Source: Thermodesulfovibrionales bacterium (lineage in GTDB: Bacteria; Nitrospirota; Thermodesulfovibrionia; Thermodesulfovibrionales; Dissulfurispiraceae). From it: a stretch of 64,000 nucleotides of DNA. Where the stretch lies: the NCBI GenBank assembly GCA_026415695.1, contig JAOAGP010000039.1, forward strand, positions 1 to 64,000, read 5' to 3'. A model generated the notes under the pieces. The model had not been told where the DNA came from and ran no database searches. It worked only from the letters and a program-made list of their open reading frames with translations. This document shows, in pieces, positions 7,465 through 16,551 of the stretch (position 1 is the first letter of the stretch; each line of letters starts with the position of its first letter). The position numbers were made by a program, and so were the translations under genes.

Positions 7465-8736
7465 TTATGGTGACCAAGATGGTGAATATGCCTTGAAACC
7501 TCTCGGTGATACCCTTGTTTGACCATCCCCATTTTCTCTCATTATAAAGATTGATGAAACCCCTTCTCTATCAGAACTAAAGACTATGAATCGGCCGTCA
7601 GGTGAAAATGATGGGTCTTCATTGTTTCCCTTATCGGTAAGTATCTGCTGGGATGAACCATCCACCTTCATTACTACGATTTGTTGCTTGCCATTTATCA
7701 TCCTCGTAAATACAATCTTGTCTCCTTGTGGTGACCACGATGGGGAGGTATTGTATGAACCTTCAAATGTCAGTCTTCTAATGTTGCTTCCGTCAGCATT
7801 GGCAAGATAAATCTGGGGTGAGCCAGAACGATTTGATACGAAGGCTATGGTTTTGCCATCTGGAGATATACTTGGGGATACATCAATCCAAGGGGATACA
7901 ATGAGACTGTGATACCTTGATGATGAGATCTCGCCCTTGTAGATATTTGACTTGCCATCCTTTGATGAGGAGAACAAGAAGGAGTTGTTATCATGAAAGA
8001 AATTGCCTGTTATGTTTAGCCCTTTTGGTGATGAAAATCTCTTTTCAGTCATGTCATCAAGGTTTAGTAAGTATATATCCCAATTTAGATTCTTTACCGC
8101 AGAATAGATTAGTAACTTACCGTTTGAAGACCATCTTGGCTTAAGTATTATACTTGCTTGAATGCCAGTAGAATTGGCTCTATATCCATCGTAATCAGAT
8201 ATGAATATCTCTCTTGAGTTTGTCCTTTCAACCACATATGCAAGTCTTGTTCTGAAGATGCCATTTTGACCAGTGAGTATCCTATAAATATCATTTGATA
8301 CTGAATGGGCAAGGGGTCTGATGAGGTTTTTTGAGGCACTGTATTCCTTTAAGAATATTGCTCTTTTTTCAAGGACATCAAATGCCTGTATGGTTAGTGT
8401 AATGGTATCCCCTGTGGTCTTTAAATGCCCTTTTACCACAAGCACAACTCCTAATGGTATCCAACTGTTTGGATTAAATGGTTGCTCATTTCTCTCTACC
8501 TGTGCATCCTCATTTATACACTTAAAGATCCCTGTGAAATTGAGGTCATTTATCACAATAGATGTTATCTCGTTGGCATTTGTAAAGGGCTGTATAGCTA
8601 TTGGTAAAGGCACAAGATTTGGTGCGTTAACATCAATATATACCTTTGAGGCATTTAGTGTAGATATGATACAAAAAGTAGTTGCTATAAGGATTGAGAC
8701 TATCAACATCTTTAATTTTAAAGATAACATCTTCAT
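7465..8736 (-). CDS. tolB: Tol-Pal system periplasmic beta-propeller protein TolB
   Basis: Periplasmic partner of Pal and TolA that helps couple the outer membrane to the dividing cell wall. A signal sequence of about 28 residues precedes the N-terminal domain (YIDVNAPNLVPLPIAIQPF). The C-terminal propeller is built from WD40-like repeats such as SPSISPDGKTIAFVSNRSG, SPSWSPQGDKIVFTR and DPSFSPDGRFIVFSSDREG. Length (423) is normal. Two ATGs, 8736 and 8730, compete; the second has the better spacing from GGAGG. No pal gene follows; aroF does. Confidence 0.95.
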   Translation of the reverse strand: MKMLSLKLKMLIVSILIATTFCIISTLNASKVYIDVNAPNLVPLPIAIQPFTNANEITSIVINDLNFTGIFKCINEDAQVERNEQPFNPNSWIPLGVVLVVKGHLKTTGDTITLTIQAFDVLEKRAIFLKEYSASKNLIRPLAHSVSNDIYRILTGQNGIFRTRLAYVVERTNSREIFISDYDGYRANSTGIQASIILKPRWSSNGKLLIYSAVKNLNWDIYLLNLDDMTEKRFSSPKGLNITGNFFHDNNSFLFSSSKDGKSNIYKGEISSSRYHSLIVSPWIDVSPSISPDGKTIAFVSNRSGSPQIYLANADGSNIRRLTFEGSYNTSPSWSPQGDKIVFTRMINGKQQIVVMKVDGSSQQILTDKGNNEDPSFSPDGRFIVFSSDREGVSSIFIMRENGDGQTRVSPRGFKAYSPSWSP

Positions 8737-8748
8737 ATGCCTCCAAGA

Positions 8749-9432
8749 TTATGGCTTAAACCTAATGCCTATTTCTTCAACCCCTTCAGGTGGTTTGGGT
8801 AATACTGAAAGACTGTTTATTGCTGAAAGCGCTGACCTATCAAAAAGCCGATTGCCAGAAGACTTCTCTATGCCCACTATTGACACGCGACCATCCTTCT
8901 GTATCCTTATAGCGATGATCGCCTCAAGGTCTTTTTCAATCCTGTCAGGATAGACCCATTTTTGCATAATCATCGTCCTTACTAAAGACAAGTAATCATC
9001 CACGCCTTTTTGCCCAACTTGAGATGACATCGTGCCTTTAGAATTGGTTAGCCGTTTTGAGTCGCTTATATCAATGTTTTTTCTTAGAGATGCGAGGGTC
9101 TCAAGTCTTTTTTTTGCCCTTATTTCACTAATCCTATCCTCAACACTTGTTTCAGTGGATGTCTTTTTTTGTGTTTTCTTTGATTCTGATGTTTCAGTTA
9201 TTTTTTTTTGGGGCTGAATGTTTGATGGTGGTTGATTTGTCTCTTTTGGGGTTGAAGCAGGCTGTTCATTCATCGGTGATGGGGTTGACAATACTGAGAC
9301 TATTGAAACCATGTAGGTTTTGTGGGTTTTTACAGATGTTGTCTTGTTGAAAATCAATACCACAACTACTACTAATACAAGGTGTAAGAAGAATGAATAG
9401 CTAAAGGATAGATAAAGTCTTGGTTCCCTCAT
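8749..9432 (-). CDS. tolA: TolA/TonB-like periplasm-spanning protein
   Basis: Inner-membrane protein that transmits TolQR energy to the outer membrane. 227 residues: one membrane helix near 10-29; a Pro/Ser/Thr/Lys-rich linker (about 50-95, PASTPKETNQPPSNIQPQKK); and a C-terminal TonB/TolA domain (about 135-227) with WVYPDRIEKDLEAIIAIRIQ and GRVSIVGIEKSSGNRLFD. The C-terminal fold looks TonB-like, so the name TolA rests on its place between tolR and tolB. It starts directly after the tolR stop. Confidence 0.82.
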   Translation of the reverse strand: MREPRLYLSFSYSFFLHLVLVVVVVLIFNKTTSVKTHKTYMVSIVSVLSTPSPMNEQPASTPKETNQPPSNIQPQKKITETSESKKTQKKTSTETSVEDRISEIRAKKRLETLASLRKNIDISDSKRLTNSKGTMSSQVGQKGVDDYLSLVRTMIMQKWVYPDRIEKDLEAIIAIRIQKDGRVSIVGIEKSSGNRLFDRSALSAINSLSVLPKPPEGVEEIGIRFKP

Positions 9433-9831
9433 CTATCGTTCTATTTTGGGTTCAGTGACCATCCCTATCTTGTCTATCCCTGCATCCTTTATCTCACCCA
9501 TGAGCTCTACCACAAAACCGTAAGGGACATCCTTGTCAGCCTTCAAAAACACATCAGGGTTTAGTTTTGACATCGCAACAAGCCTTGAGTGGAGTTCCTT
9601 CATGCTGACCTGATTGTCGTTTAGATAGATTATCCCACCTTTTTTCACCGTGATGTTTATACGATTTTCCTGTGGCATGTCCTTTCCCTTTGCTTTAGGT
9701 AGGTTTACATCAATACCTTGTTGGAGTAAGGGGGCTGTAACCATGAATATAACAAGCAGCACTAACATTACATCAACAAATGGGGTTACATTTATATCTG
9801 ACAGGACCTTTCGTTTGTAAAGAGTTCTCAT
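9433..9831 (-). CDS. tolR: ExbD/TolR-type proton channel subunit
   Basis: Inner-membrane protein of 132 residues that works with TolQ to harvest the proton gradient. The single membrane helix (INVTPFVDVMLVLLVIFMVT, about 14-33) carries the essential Asp, and the periplasmic domain ends in VPYGFVVELMGEIKDAGIDK, typical of ExbD/TolR. The start overlaps the tolQ stop by 4 bases (ATGA). ExbD is the alternative name; tolB and the gene order favour TolR. Confidence 0.93.
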   Translation of the reverse strand: MRTLYKRKVLSDINVTPFVDVMLVLLVIFMVTAPLLQQGIDVNLPKAKGKDMPQENRINITVKKGGIIYLNDNQVSMKELHSRLVAMSKLNPDVFLKADKDVPYGFVVELMGEIKDAGIDKIGMVTEPKIER

Positions 9832-10448
9832 TTTAGGATATAGTCAACTAATTCTTCAGAAAAGTCCTCTAATTCAATTATGAGCCTGTTAGCCTTGCTA
9901 AGATAGTAGTTGTAAAAAATAACAGCAGGTATTGCTGCTGCAAGACCCACAGCGGTTGCAATCAGTGCCTCAGCGATGCCCGGTGCAACTACCGCAAGTG
10001 AAGCAGACCCAGATGCACCAATACCTGTAAAGGAATTCATGATACCCCAAACAGTCCCAAAAAGCCCTATAAATGGTGTTGTTGAACCAGTTGTTGCAAG
10101 GAAGTTTAGATACCTTTCAAGCCTTGCAGCCTCAAGAGCGGTGTATCTCTTTAACATCCTTTTCAATTCATCCCTTTCGGTGTATGTCTTTTCAGCAAAG
10201 ACTGACCTAAAGAGATTACTCATTGGGCTTGTTGAAAACCTCTTTGTTGAGTTGTAAAGGTCTTTAGGGTTTGATGTGGTATCAAAGATGCGGCTAAAAC
10301 TGTAGTTTTCTTTATCAGCCTTTGAAAAGTGTAACCACTTGTGGATGATGATTGTCCATGATACTATTGAAAACAGCAATAGTATTATCAAAACGCCCTT
10401 TACAACATATCCTGCATGAAGGATGATCTGAATTACATTGTGATCCAT
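9828..10448 (-). CDS. tolQ: ExbB/TolQ-type proton channel subunit
   Basis: Multi-pass inner-membrane protein forming the proton channel with TolR. 206 residues with a first membrane helix near 12-32 and two more near 115-140 and 160-185. The conserved block TTGSTTPFIGLFGTVWGIMN and the EALIATAVGLAAAIPAVIFYN helix are diagnostic. First gene of the tolQ-tolR-tolA-tolB-aroF-ruvC-ruvA series, whose spacings are all at most 22 bases. A TTGACA-type promoter lies just upstream. Confidence 0.94.
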   Translation of the reverse strand: MDHNVIQIILHAGYVVKGVLIILLLFSIVSWTIIIHKWLHFSKADKENYSFSRIFDTTSNPKDLYNSTKRFSTSPMSNLFRSVFAEKTYTERDELKRMLKRYTALEAARLERYLNFLATTGSTTPFIGLFGTVWGIMNSFTGIGASGSASLAVVAPGIAEALIATAVGLAAAIPAVIFYNYYLSKANRLIIELEDFSEELVDYILK

Positions 10449-10456
10449 AAAGTATT

Positions 10457-10486
10457 ATTAAAATATCTAAAACAACAAAATGTCAA
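10457..10486 (-). promoter_or_regulatory. Putative sigma-70 promoter of the tol unit
   Basis: Read on the minus strand: a perfect TTGACA (10486-10481), 18 bases, then TTTAAT (10462-10457), ending 8 bases before the tolQ ATG. The leader would be very short if this is the real promoter. Confidence 0.5.
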
Positions 10487-10533
10487 ATTTTTGAGACATA
10501 AAACGATTTTAGAATTGGTTTTTCGGTTTGGTT

Positions 10534-10539
10534 TATAAT
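10534..10539 (+). promoter_or_regulatory. Putative -10 element for hemY
   Basis: A perfect TATAAT lies 37 bases before the hemY ATG in the divergent gap with tolQ. No convincing -35 hexamer is seen at the usual distance. Confidence 0.35.
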
Positions 10540-10576
10540 ATTGCATCATACTTATCCGCAAAAACGAGGGGGAATA

Positions 10577-11950
10577 ATGACCATTTGTATAATTGGTGGC
10601 GGGATATCTGGACTTTCACTGGCTTTTTTCTTATCACAAGCAGATAGAACTATTGAAATTAATGTCTATGAGTCGCAAGATAGGATTGGTGGAAAGATTT
10701 GGACAGACAGAAGAGACGGATTTGTATGTGAGGCAGGTGTTAATGGTTTTTTAGACAACAAGCCTGCCACCCTTGAGTTATCTAAACAGATAGGTATCAA
10801 TCCTGTGAGGAGTAATGACAACTCAAGGAGGAGGTTTATTTATCTTAATGGTAAACTAAGAGAGATTCCTGACAAACCATTGACTTTTCTCTTCTCTGAT
10901 TTTTTGAGTCTTTCTGGAAGATTAAACATGGTTATGGAATTCATGAGACCACCACGCTCAAAGGATGACGAGTCAATGCAAGACTTTGCATTAAGGAGGG
11001 TAGGCCGTGAATTTTTTGAAAAACTCCTTGACCCTTTAGCATCAGGGATATACGCAGGGGATCCAAGCAAACTGAGTATCAGGAGCTGTTTTACAAAGGT
11101 TTATGACCTTGAGAGAAATTATGGTGGACTTATAAAGGGGTTCATTGCCCTTGCTAAAGAAAAAAAGAAGGCTGGTAAAAAGGTAGAAGCAGGTCCTGGG
11201 GGCATTTTGCACTCATTTGAAAATGGCATGTATAGTATGATTGAGTCATTAAGGGATGTATTAGGAGATAGGATAAAGGTATCCACAAAGGTAGTAGCCA
11301 TTCATAGAAAATCAGACAGATACATCGTCTATTTTGAGGATGGCAGACAAACAGAGTCTGATGTAGTAGTCCTTACAACCCCAGCGTATGAGACCTCAAA
11401 GATACTATCAGACCTTGATAAAGAACTTTCATCGCTTGTTTCAAGGATACCCTATCCACCGCTTACCGTTGTAGCACTTGGATATAAAAATTCAGACATC
11501 AAAAATGTAGATCTAAATGGATTTGGTTTTCTTGTGCCTGCAATGCAAAAGAGGAGGATATTGGGGACGCTATTTGATACATCCATATTTTCAAAAAGGG
11601 CGCCAGAAGGCTATAGTCTCTTAAGGACTATGATAGGGGGTGCAAGATATCCTCACTTAGCAATGCTTGATGACGACAAGATAGTAAACATGACTATAGA
11701 GGAATTGTCAGACATTTTAGGTATTGAGGCAGATCCTCATTTAGTAAGGATTTACAGGTGGGAGCAAGCAATTCCCCAGTATAATGTAGGTCATTACAAA
11801 ATACTTGAAGACATTGAAATGGCATTGTCAAGACACAAGGGATTGTATCTATCTGGTAATGCATTTAAGGGAGTAGCTGTAAACGATTGTATTGCAAACA
11901 GCCTTTTGCTATCACAAACCATTATCAAGGGCTATAAAGATGGCATTTAA
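10577..11950 (+). CDS. hemY: Protoporphyrinogen/coproporphyrinogen oxidase, HemY family
   Basis: FAD-dependent oxidase of late haem synthesis. The N-terminal dinucleotide-binding motif is IIGGGISGLSLAFFLSQ. Other family blocks are RIGGKIWTDRRDGFVCEAG, FEKLLDPLASGIYAGDPSKL and the C-terminal LYLSGNAFKGVAVNDCIANS, the FAD-contacting end. The ATG at 10577 is chosen because GAGGGGG lies just before it and the GxGxxG motif should follow closely; a longer frame from 10541 would add 12 unlikely residues. Length is 457. Whether the substrate is proto- or coproporphyrinogen cannot be read from sequence. It overlaps holB by 11 bases. Confidence 0.9.
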   Translation: MTICIIGGGISGLSLAFFLSQADRTIEINVYESQDRIGGKIWTDRRDGFVCEAGVNGFLDNKPATLELSKQIGINPVRSNDNSRRRFIYLNGKLREIPDKPLTFLFSDFLSLSGRLNMVMEFMRPPRSKDDESMQDFALRRVGREFFEKLLDPLASGIYAGDPSKLSIRSCFTKVYDLERNYGGLIKGFIALAKEKKKAGKKVEAGPGGILHSFENGMYSMIESLRDVLGDRIKVSTKVVAIHRKSDRYIVYFEDGRQTESDVVVLTTPAYETSKILSDLDKELSSLVSRIPYPPLTVVALGYKNSDIKNVDLNGFGFLVPAMQKRRILGTLFDTSIFSKRAPEGYSLLRTMIGGARYPHLAMLDDDKIVNMTIEELSDILGIEADPHLVRIYRWEQAIPQYNVGHYKILEDIEMALSRHKGLYLSGNAFKGVAVNDCIANSLLLSQTIIKGYKDGI

Positions 11951-12863
11951 AGACATCATTGGACATGAGATACAGATTGATATCCTCAAGGGATTTATAA
12001 AAAAAGGCAGGATACCCTCATGTCTAATATTCAGTGGAGACAGTGGCATAGGGAAGTCTGCTGTAGCATTAAATTACGCAAAGTTATTGACCTGTGGCGA
12101 TGTAACAGATAATGACTGCTGTAATGTATGTGTGTCATGTAAAAAGATGGATACCTTTGTTCACCCAGATCTGCTTTATATAGATGATTCAGAGACCGAG
12201 ATAAAGGTGGATAACATAAGGAAACTTGAGGATTTTGTATTTGTTAGACCGTATGAGGCAACCAAAAAGGTTGTAATCATAGATGAGGCACATAGGATGA
12301 ATCAATCAGCACAGAATGCCTTTTTAAAGACCCTTGAAGAACCGCCTGATTATTGTTATTTCATACTCGTGTCATCAGCACCAGATTTACTGTTTGAGAC
12401 AGTAAGGTCAAGATGTGTTCATATTCGTTTTAAGCCTTTACCAATTTTTTTATATGAGACAGTGATAAAAGCAAAGAAGTCATCTATTGAGAGGTCAATC
12501 TTTTCAATATGCATGGGGCGTCCGGGATACTATCTAAGTGGGAAGGTCAAAGACGACCTTGAGGGGTTCTTTTCCTGCTTGGCGGACATGAAAGGTGGTG
12601 AGATTAAGGAGAAATGGGGTAGTAATGACGAAATGGCAGAATGGCTTGAGATATTTATGATACATCTTAGGGATATGCTGGTTTCAGAAATTACAAGGTC
12701 TCAAGCACATTGTATAATTAGTAATGAAAAGAAGGGTTTGGAGGCAAAAAGGATTTTAGAACTATACAACGAGACATTAAACCTCTATCAAAAGGTTGAT
12801 ATGAACCTCAACAAAAAGATAGTATGGAATTATGTCAGAGAGATGATAAGGGAAAAGGTTTAG
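11940..12863 (+). CDS. holB: DNA polymerase III delta-prime subunit
   Basis: Clamp-loader AAA+ subunit. The ATG at 11940 gives MAFKDIIGHEIQIDILKGFI, the usual family start; it overlaps hemY by 11 bases. Motifs: Walker A-like GDSGIGKSA near residue 35, a four-Cys zinc module (CGDVTDNDCCNVCVSCKK, about 57-74), VVIIDEAHRMNQSAQNAFLK and the SRC-type motif VRSRCVHIRF. The C-terminal third is divergent. dnaX is a weaker alternative, because the protein is short (307) and lacks its tail. Confidence 0.88.
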   Translation: MAFKDIIGHEIQIDILKGFIKKGRIPSCLIFSGDSGIGKSAVALNYAKLLTCGDVTDNDCCNVCVSCKKMDTFVHPDLLYIDDSETEIKVDNIRKLEDFVFVRPYEATKKVVIIDEAHRMNQSAQNAFLKTLEEPPDYCYFILVSSAPDLLFETVRSRCVHIRFKPLPIFLYETVIKAKKSSIERSIFSICMGRPGYYLSGKVKDDLEGFFSCLADMKGGEIKEKWGSNDEMAEWLEIFMIHLRDMLVSEITRSQAHCIISNEKKGLEAKRILELYNETLNLYQKVDMNLNKKIVWNYVREMIREKV

Positions 12864-12887
12864 GGTGTAGTTTAGTTACAATTTTGC

Positions 12888-14195
12888 TTAATTGATTTGG
12901 CGATTGTATTCGTTTACTTGTTCTTTAATGGTCCTAATCTCTTCAACATCGTAACTACAAAGCATTTCTGAAAACACAGTATTGTTTGTAAGTAATGGGT
13001 CAAGTGTGCCGTCTATGATACCTTCATCTTCAAGCATCTGCCAAGCCTTTGTTCCCTTTATTGGAGAAAACTCGGTTAGTCTTATCTGGACATTTAGGCT
13101 TTTTAAGAATCCTATACCGTCTTTTACCTCCTTTAAATCTTGATTTGGTAACCCATACATGAGATACACACCGATATTTGTCTTACTAAAACCATGTCTT
13201 TTTAGATTTTTTACAGCCGTTATTAAGTCGTTGTCTGTCGTCTTTGCACCTGTGTCAGACTGCCTTTGCTTGTTGAAGGTTTCATAACCTAATCTGATGG
13301 TTTTAAAACCAGACACCTTAAAGAGATATGCTACTTCTTCATCAATGTATCTGCAATGAAGCCCATTAGGTGAATGTAGGTTGATACCGTAATCCTTTTT
13401 ACTGATATACCTCAAGATTGGTTTTATGTGATTATCAGCATCATAAAGTAGTGCATCGTCATAAAAGGCAATGTCTGTAACCCCCTTTCTGTGTAATTCA
13501 GAAATATCTTTTAATACATCATCTATCTGTCTTTGGGAATAGACATCATTTAAAAGGTATGATGCACAGTAGATGCATCTAAATGGACAACCATTGGAAG
13601 TCAATACTGCGGAGTATTGACTGTCTGTATACATGCCTAATTCGTAATACGGTATTTGGTATTGCCTAACCCTCTTTAGTTTGTATCCAATAGACTCAAG
13701 TATTCCCAATAAGGAATCTTCAGACTTTCCTATACACAATGCAGTCGGACTACAATGTCTCATCGCATGTTCATTATACAGGGTTGGATATATACCACCA
13801 AGTATAATCGGTATATCTCTACAAACAGACCTCACAATCTCAATCACCCTTTTAGCCCCTAAATACCAGTAGGACATTATGGTTGTAATTAGCACAACAT
13901 CTACCGGCAGATTTTCTTTGAGTTTGGTTATGAATTCTTCCTCTGTGATACCGTAAGCCTTGAAGTGTCTCTTAATACCCTTTAGTATTGATGGGGTTGG
14001 TATGATGCGATAAGGGTATTTACCAGTGTTATAATGCCTTGTTTTTTGTGTTTTAAGGCAGTCTATGAAGCTGATGTCAGCATCGTATTGAGACAGATAC
14101 TCTGCAGTTTTTAGCAAGCCTAAAGGCATTGCCCACATGTTGTATGCAGAAAAATCGTATATCCAAGGATTTATGAGCAATACCTTTAGGGTCAT
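12888..14195 (-). CDS. Radical SAM protein with N-terminal cobalamin-binding-type domain
   Basis: 435-residue protein. The N-terminal ~170 residues resemble a B12-binding domain (VLLINPWIYDFSAYN, LGLLKTAEYLSQY, VDVVLITTIMSYWYLGA, IPIILGGIYPTLY), although the cobalamin His motif DxHxxG is not obvious. The radical SAM core follows with the [4Fe-4S] motif CPFRCIYCASY near residue 200 and a downstream half (GFKTIRLGYETFN, GVYLMYGLPNQDL). The substrate is unknown. It lies 7 bases behind a phosphohexomutase gene, so a role in envelope or metabolite modification is possible but unproven. Confidence 0.8.
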   Translation of the reverse strand: MTLKVLLINPWIYDFSAYNMWAMPLGLLKTAEYLSQYDADISFIDCLKTQKTRHYNTGKYPYRIIPTPSILKGIKRHFKAYGITEEEFITKLKENLPVDVVLITTIMSYWYLGAKRVIEIVRSVCRDIPIILGGIYPTLYNEHAMRHCSPTALCIGKSEDSLLGILESIGYKLKRVRQYQIPYYELGMYTDSQYSAVLTSNGCPFRCIYCASYLLNDVYSQRQIDDVLKDISELHRKGVTDIAFYDDALLYDADNHIKPILRYISKKDYGINLHSPNGLHCRYIDEEVAYLFKVSGFKTIRLGYETFNKQRQSDTGAKTTDNDLITAVKNLKRHGFSKTNIGVYLMYGLPNQDLKEVKDGIGFLKSLNVQIRLTEFSPIKGTKAWQMLEDEGIIDGTLDPLLTNNTVFSEMLCSYDVEEIRTIKEQVNEYNRQIN

Positions 14196-14202
14196 GCAAA
14201 GA

Positions 14203-15831
14203 CTACGACTCTATCGCCTCTTTTGTAATCCTTTCAGCCAAACTGAAGAGGGCATCCTTGCCTTCAGGCGTCCTTGATTCAATGTAGAATCTCACCTTAG
14301 GTTCGGTGCCAGATGGTCTAATCATAAACCATGAGTCATCGCTAAGGATTATCTTTGTGCCATCCACAGTGATTAAATCCTTCACATAGATATCGTTTTT
14401 GTTTAAAACAATCCTTGTTCCTACCTTATACTGCTCAGCAATCTTTGAGAGTTTATCAAGAAGGGGTTTACCTGTTAGAGCCCTATCCACACTTATTCCA
14501 GAACGGTCAGGATAGAATGCACCGTAGGTGTTCATGAGTTCATTTAGATATTGTGATAGGTTCTTTTTTGTGGTAGCAATCATCTCAATTGCAAGCAACA
14601 ATCCTATGATGGCGTCCTTTTCAAGGGTATGGTTGTAGATTGATATACCGTCTGATTCCTCAAATGCCACGATAGCCCTTTCAGATGAGTTTTGTAGCAT
14701 GTAGGGTCTAAAGTTTTTGAACCCAACCTTTGTTTCTTTTATAGGTATCTTGAGTGCATTTGCAATAGCATTTACAAAGTTGCTCGTTCCAACTGATTTT
14801 GCCACGCATCCCTTAATCCCCTTGTAATGATAAAGAAAGTGTAGTGCCATTGCACCAAAGTAGTTCATTGGTATCTGCATCGTGCCGTCACTGTAACGGA
14901 TTCTGTCTCCATCAGGGTCAATGATGACGCCTAATTTAAACTCATGGTTATCTTGACGGAGCAATCTGTCTACCTGTTCCATGTTTTTTTCTGACGGTTC
15001 AGGTGCGATGCCACCAAAAAGGTAGTCATCTTCTGTGCGGAGATAAACAATGTCTTTACTCTCACCAAGTATCCTTTGAGCCTTGCCCCTTGAGGCACCA
15101 TGGACATTATCTATGACCAGAAATAACTTGCCACTACCGATAAAATCCCTGATTGTCTTTAGATTAATCGTCCCCCTTTCAGAAACATACTTGCCATATA
15201 GTTCTGTGAGGTCTATGGTATCAACATCCTTGACATCAGGTGCCTTGATTATGGGTTTTGTATCCATAATCTTATTGACTTCTTCTTCAATGACGGAGGT
15301 AATCTCAACCCCAGCAGGACCACCATCAGAAGGATTGAATTTAAAGCCTGCAAAGTTTGCAGGATTGTGCGATGGAGTAAGGTTTATTGAGCAAGCAGCG
15401 TTTAGCATCTCTACCCCTACAGAGAACTCTGGGGTGATGGACTCACCACTATACCAAGTCTTGATACCCTCATTCTGCAGGAGTCCTATGACATCTTTTG
15501 CGAAGTCCTTGCCTAAAAATCTATTGTCATGTCCGACAATAACACCCCTTTTCTTAATATCCTCAAAGTCCTTTACACCCATAGATGACATAAACGATGC
15601 ATTGCCTTTCTTAAACGCATTGATGATACCAAGTGTTACGATCCTCACATTGTTAAAAGTATAGTCAGAGCCAATCTCTCCTCGCCAACCTGAAGTCCCA
15701 AAAACGACATTTGTGGGTTCGGTGTTATTCCTTGCAAATTCCTCTATTTGGCTTAAAAGATGGCTGTTGGATTTAACATCAGATAGGATCTCCTTCCAGC
15801 ATTGAGAGGCATTTTTAAATGATTTAGACAT
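14203..15831 (-). CDS. Phosphoglucomutase/phosphomannomutase (alpha-D-phosphohexomutase)
   Basis: Interconverts hexose 1- and 6-phosphates, feeding glycogen or nucleotide-sugar synthesis. Four family signatures are present: N-terminal GTSGWRGEIG, catalytic phosphoserine loop INLTPSHNPANFAGFKFNPS, Mg-binding IDPDGDRIRY and phosphate-binding MIRPSGTEPKVRF. The ATG at 15831 is chosen because AAAGGAGG lies 6 bases before it; the frame is open for 20 more codons upstream. Length 542. Glucose versus mannose specificity cannot be told from sequence. The surface-sugar cluster at 58-64 kb is a likely consumer of its product. Confidence 0.92.
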   Translation of the reverse strand: MSKSFKNASQCWKEILSDVKSNSHLLSQIEEFARNNTEPTNVVFGTSGWRGEIGSDYTFNNVRIVTLGIINAFKKGNASFMSSMGVKDFEDIKKRGVIVGHDNRFLGKDFAKDVIGLLQNEGIKTWYSGESITPEFSVGVEMLNAACSINLTPSHNPANFAGFKFNPSDGGPAGVEITSVIEEEVNKIMDTKPIIKAPDVKDVDTIDLTELYGKYVSERGTINLKTIRDFIGSGKLFLVIDNVHGASRGKAQRILGESKDIVYLRTEDDYLFGGIAPEPSEKNMEQVDRLLRQDNHEFKLGVIIDPDGDRIRYSDGTMQIPMNYFGAMALHFLYHYKGIKGCVAKSVGTSNFVNAIANALKIPIKETKVGFKNFRPYMLQNSSERAIVAFEESDGISIYNHTLEKDAIIGLLLAIEMIATTKKNLSQYLNELMNTYGAFYPDRSGISVDRALTGKPLLDKLSKIAEQYKVGTRIVLNKNDIYVKDLITVDGTKIILSDDSWFMIRPSGTEPKVRFYIESRTPEGKDALFSLAERITKEAIES

Positions 15832-15886
15832 AGGGTATCCTCCTTTGAGTATAGATGAATGGTTGTATTTATTTGCTATGAATTCT

Positions 15887-15916
15887 ATCATATTAAGGCA
15901 ATTGGGTAAATATCAA
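15887..15916 (-). promoter_or_regulatory. Putative promoter of the phosphohexomutase-radical SAM unit
   Basis: Minus-strand TTGATA (15916-15911), 18 bases, TATGAT (15892-15887), about 55 bases before the ATG at 15831. It overlaps the start region of the divergent isochorismatase gene. Confidence 0.4.
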
Positions 15917-15930
15917 TATGGAGGTGCAAG

Positions 15931-16482
15931 ATGCAAAGGTTTTTTATTAATAAGGACAACTGTGCATTGATGATCATTGACATTCAGGAAAGGCTTGCAG
16001 ATGTGATGAAGATGAAGGAGTCTGTAGTCACCAATACCCTTCATTTAGTAGAAATATCAAAGATGTTTGGTATTCCAATAATCCTCACTGAACAGTATCC
16101 AAAAGGATTGGGAAAAACTGTGAAGGAGATAACCGATGCATTGGCGAATTATAACCCACTTGAGAAGATAACCTTTGATTGTTGTCTAAACGATGTTATT
16201 AAAAACGCCATTTTATCCGTTAATAAATCACACATCATCATCACAGGGATGGAAACCCATATCTGTGTTTTACAAACTACCTTGAGCCTTTTACAGATGG
16301 GATATCACTGCCACCTTGTAAATGATGCTGTCTGTTCAAGGACAAAGCAGAATTGGAAGACTGGGATATCGTTGATGAGCGATGCTGGTGCTGTAATCAC
16401 ATCTACCGAGACGGTATTGTTTCAGATATTGAAGCAGGCTGGAACGGAGGAGTTTAAGACCATATCACGAAGGATTAAGTAG
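15931..16482 (+). CDS. Isochorismatase-family cysteine hydrolase
   Basis: 183-residue hydrolase with the family catalytic triad: Asp in LMIIDIQERL, Lys in TEQYPKGLGKTV, and nucleophilic Cys in ITGMETHICVLQT. The cis-peptide glycine region precedes the Cys as usual. Family members include nicotinamidases and YcaC-like hydrolases of unknown substrate. The HxH metal site of nicotinamidases is not evident, so the YcaC-like group is the better fit. GGAGGTG lies 5 bases before the ATG. It precedes, on the same strand, the Rrf2-led unit but is separated from it by a promoter-containing gap. Confidence 0.88.
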   Translation: MQRFFINKDNCALMIIDIQERLADVMKMKESVVTNTLHLVEISKMFGIPIILTEQYPKGLGKTVKEITDALANYNPLEKITFDCCLNDVIKNAILSVNKSHIIITGMETHICVLQTTLSLLQMGYHCHLVNDAVCSRTKQNWKTGISLMSDAGAVITSTETVLFQILKQAGTEEFKTISRRIK

Positions 16483-16513
16483 AAATTTAATTTTGACTGT
16501 TATTATAAACATA

Positions 16514-16538
16514 ATACTTGACATAATTAGTAGGTTTT
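16514..16538 (+). promoter_or_regulatory. IscR type-1-like operator
   Basis: A 25-base stretch agrees at about 20 of 25 positions, by hand comparison, with the E. coli IscR type-1 consensus ATASYYGAC-N6-AGTCRRSTAT, including the core GAC-6-AGT dyad. It overlaps the -35 hexamer of the Rrf2-family gene, the place where [2Fe-2S]-IscR represses its own promoter in E. coli. Confidence 0.55.
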
Positions 16539-16546
16539 TATAGCAT
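16518..16546 (+). promoter_or_regulatory. Promoter of the IscR-like/TusA/NifS/IscU unit
   Basis: Perfect TTGACA (16518-16523), 17 bases, then TAGCAT (16541-16546). The -10 ends 5 bases before the ATG at 16552, so the transcript would be leaderless or nearly so. A 15-base palindrome (arms 16542-16548 and 16550-16556) spans the -10 and the start codon. Confidence 0.6.
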
Positions 16547-16551
16547 ATTAT

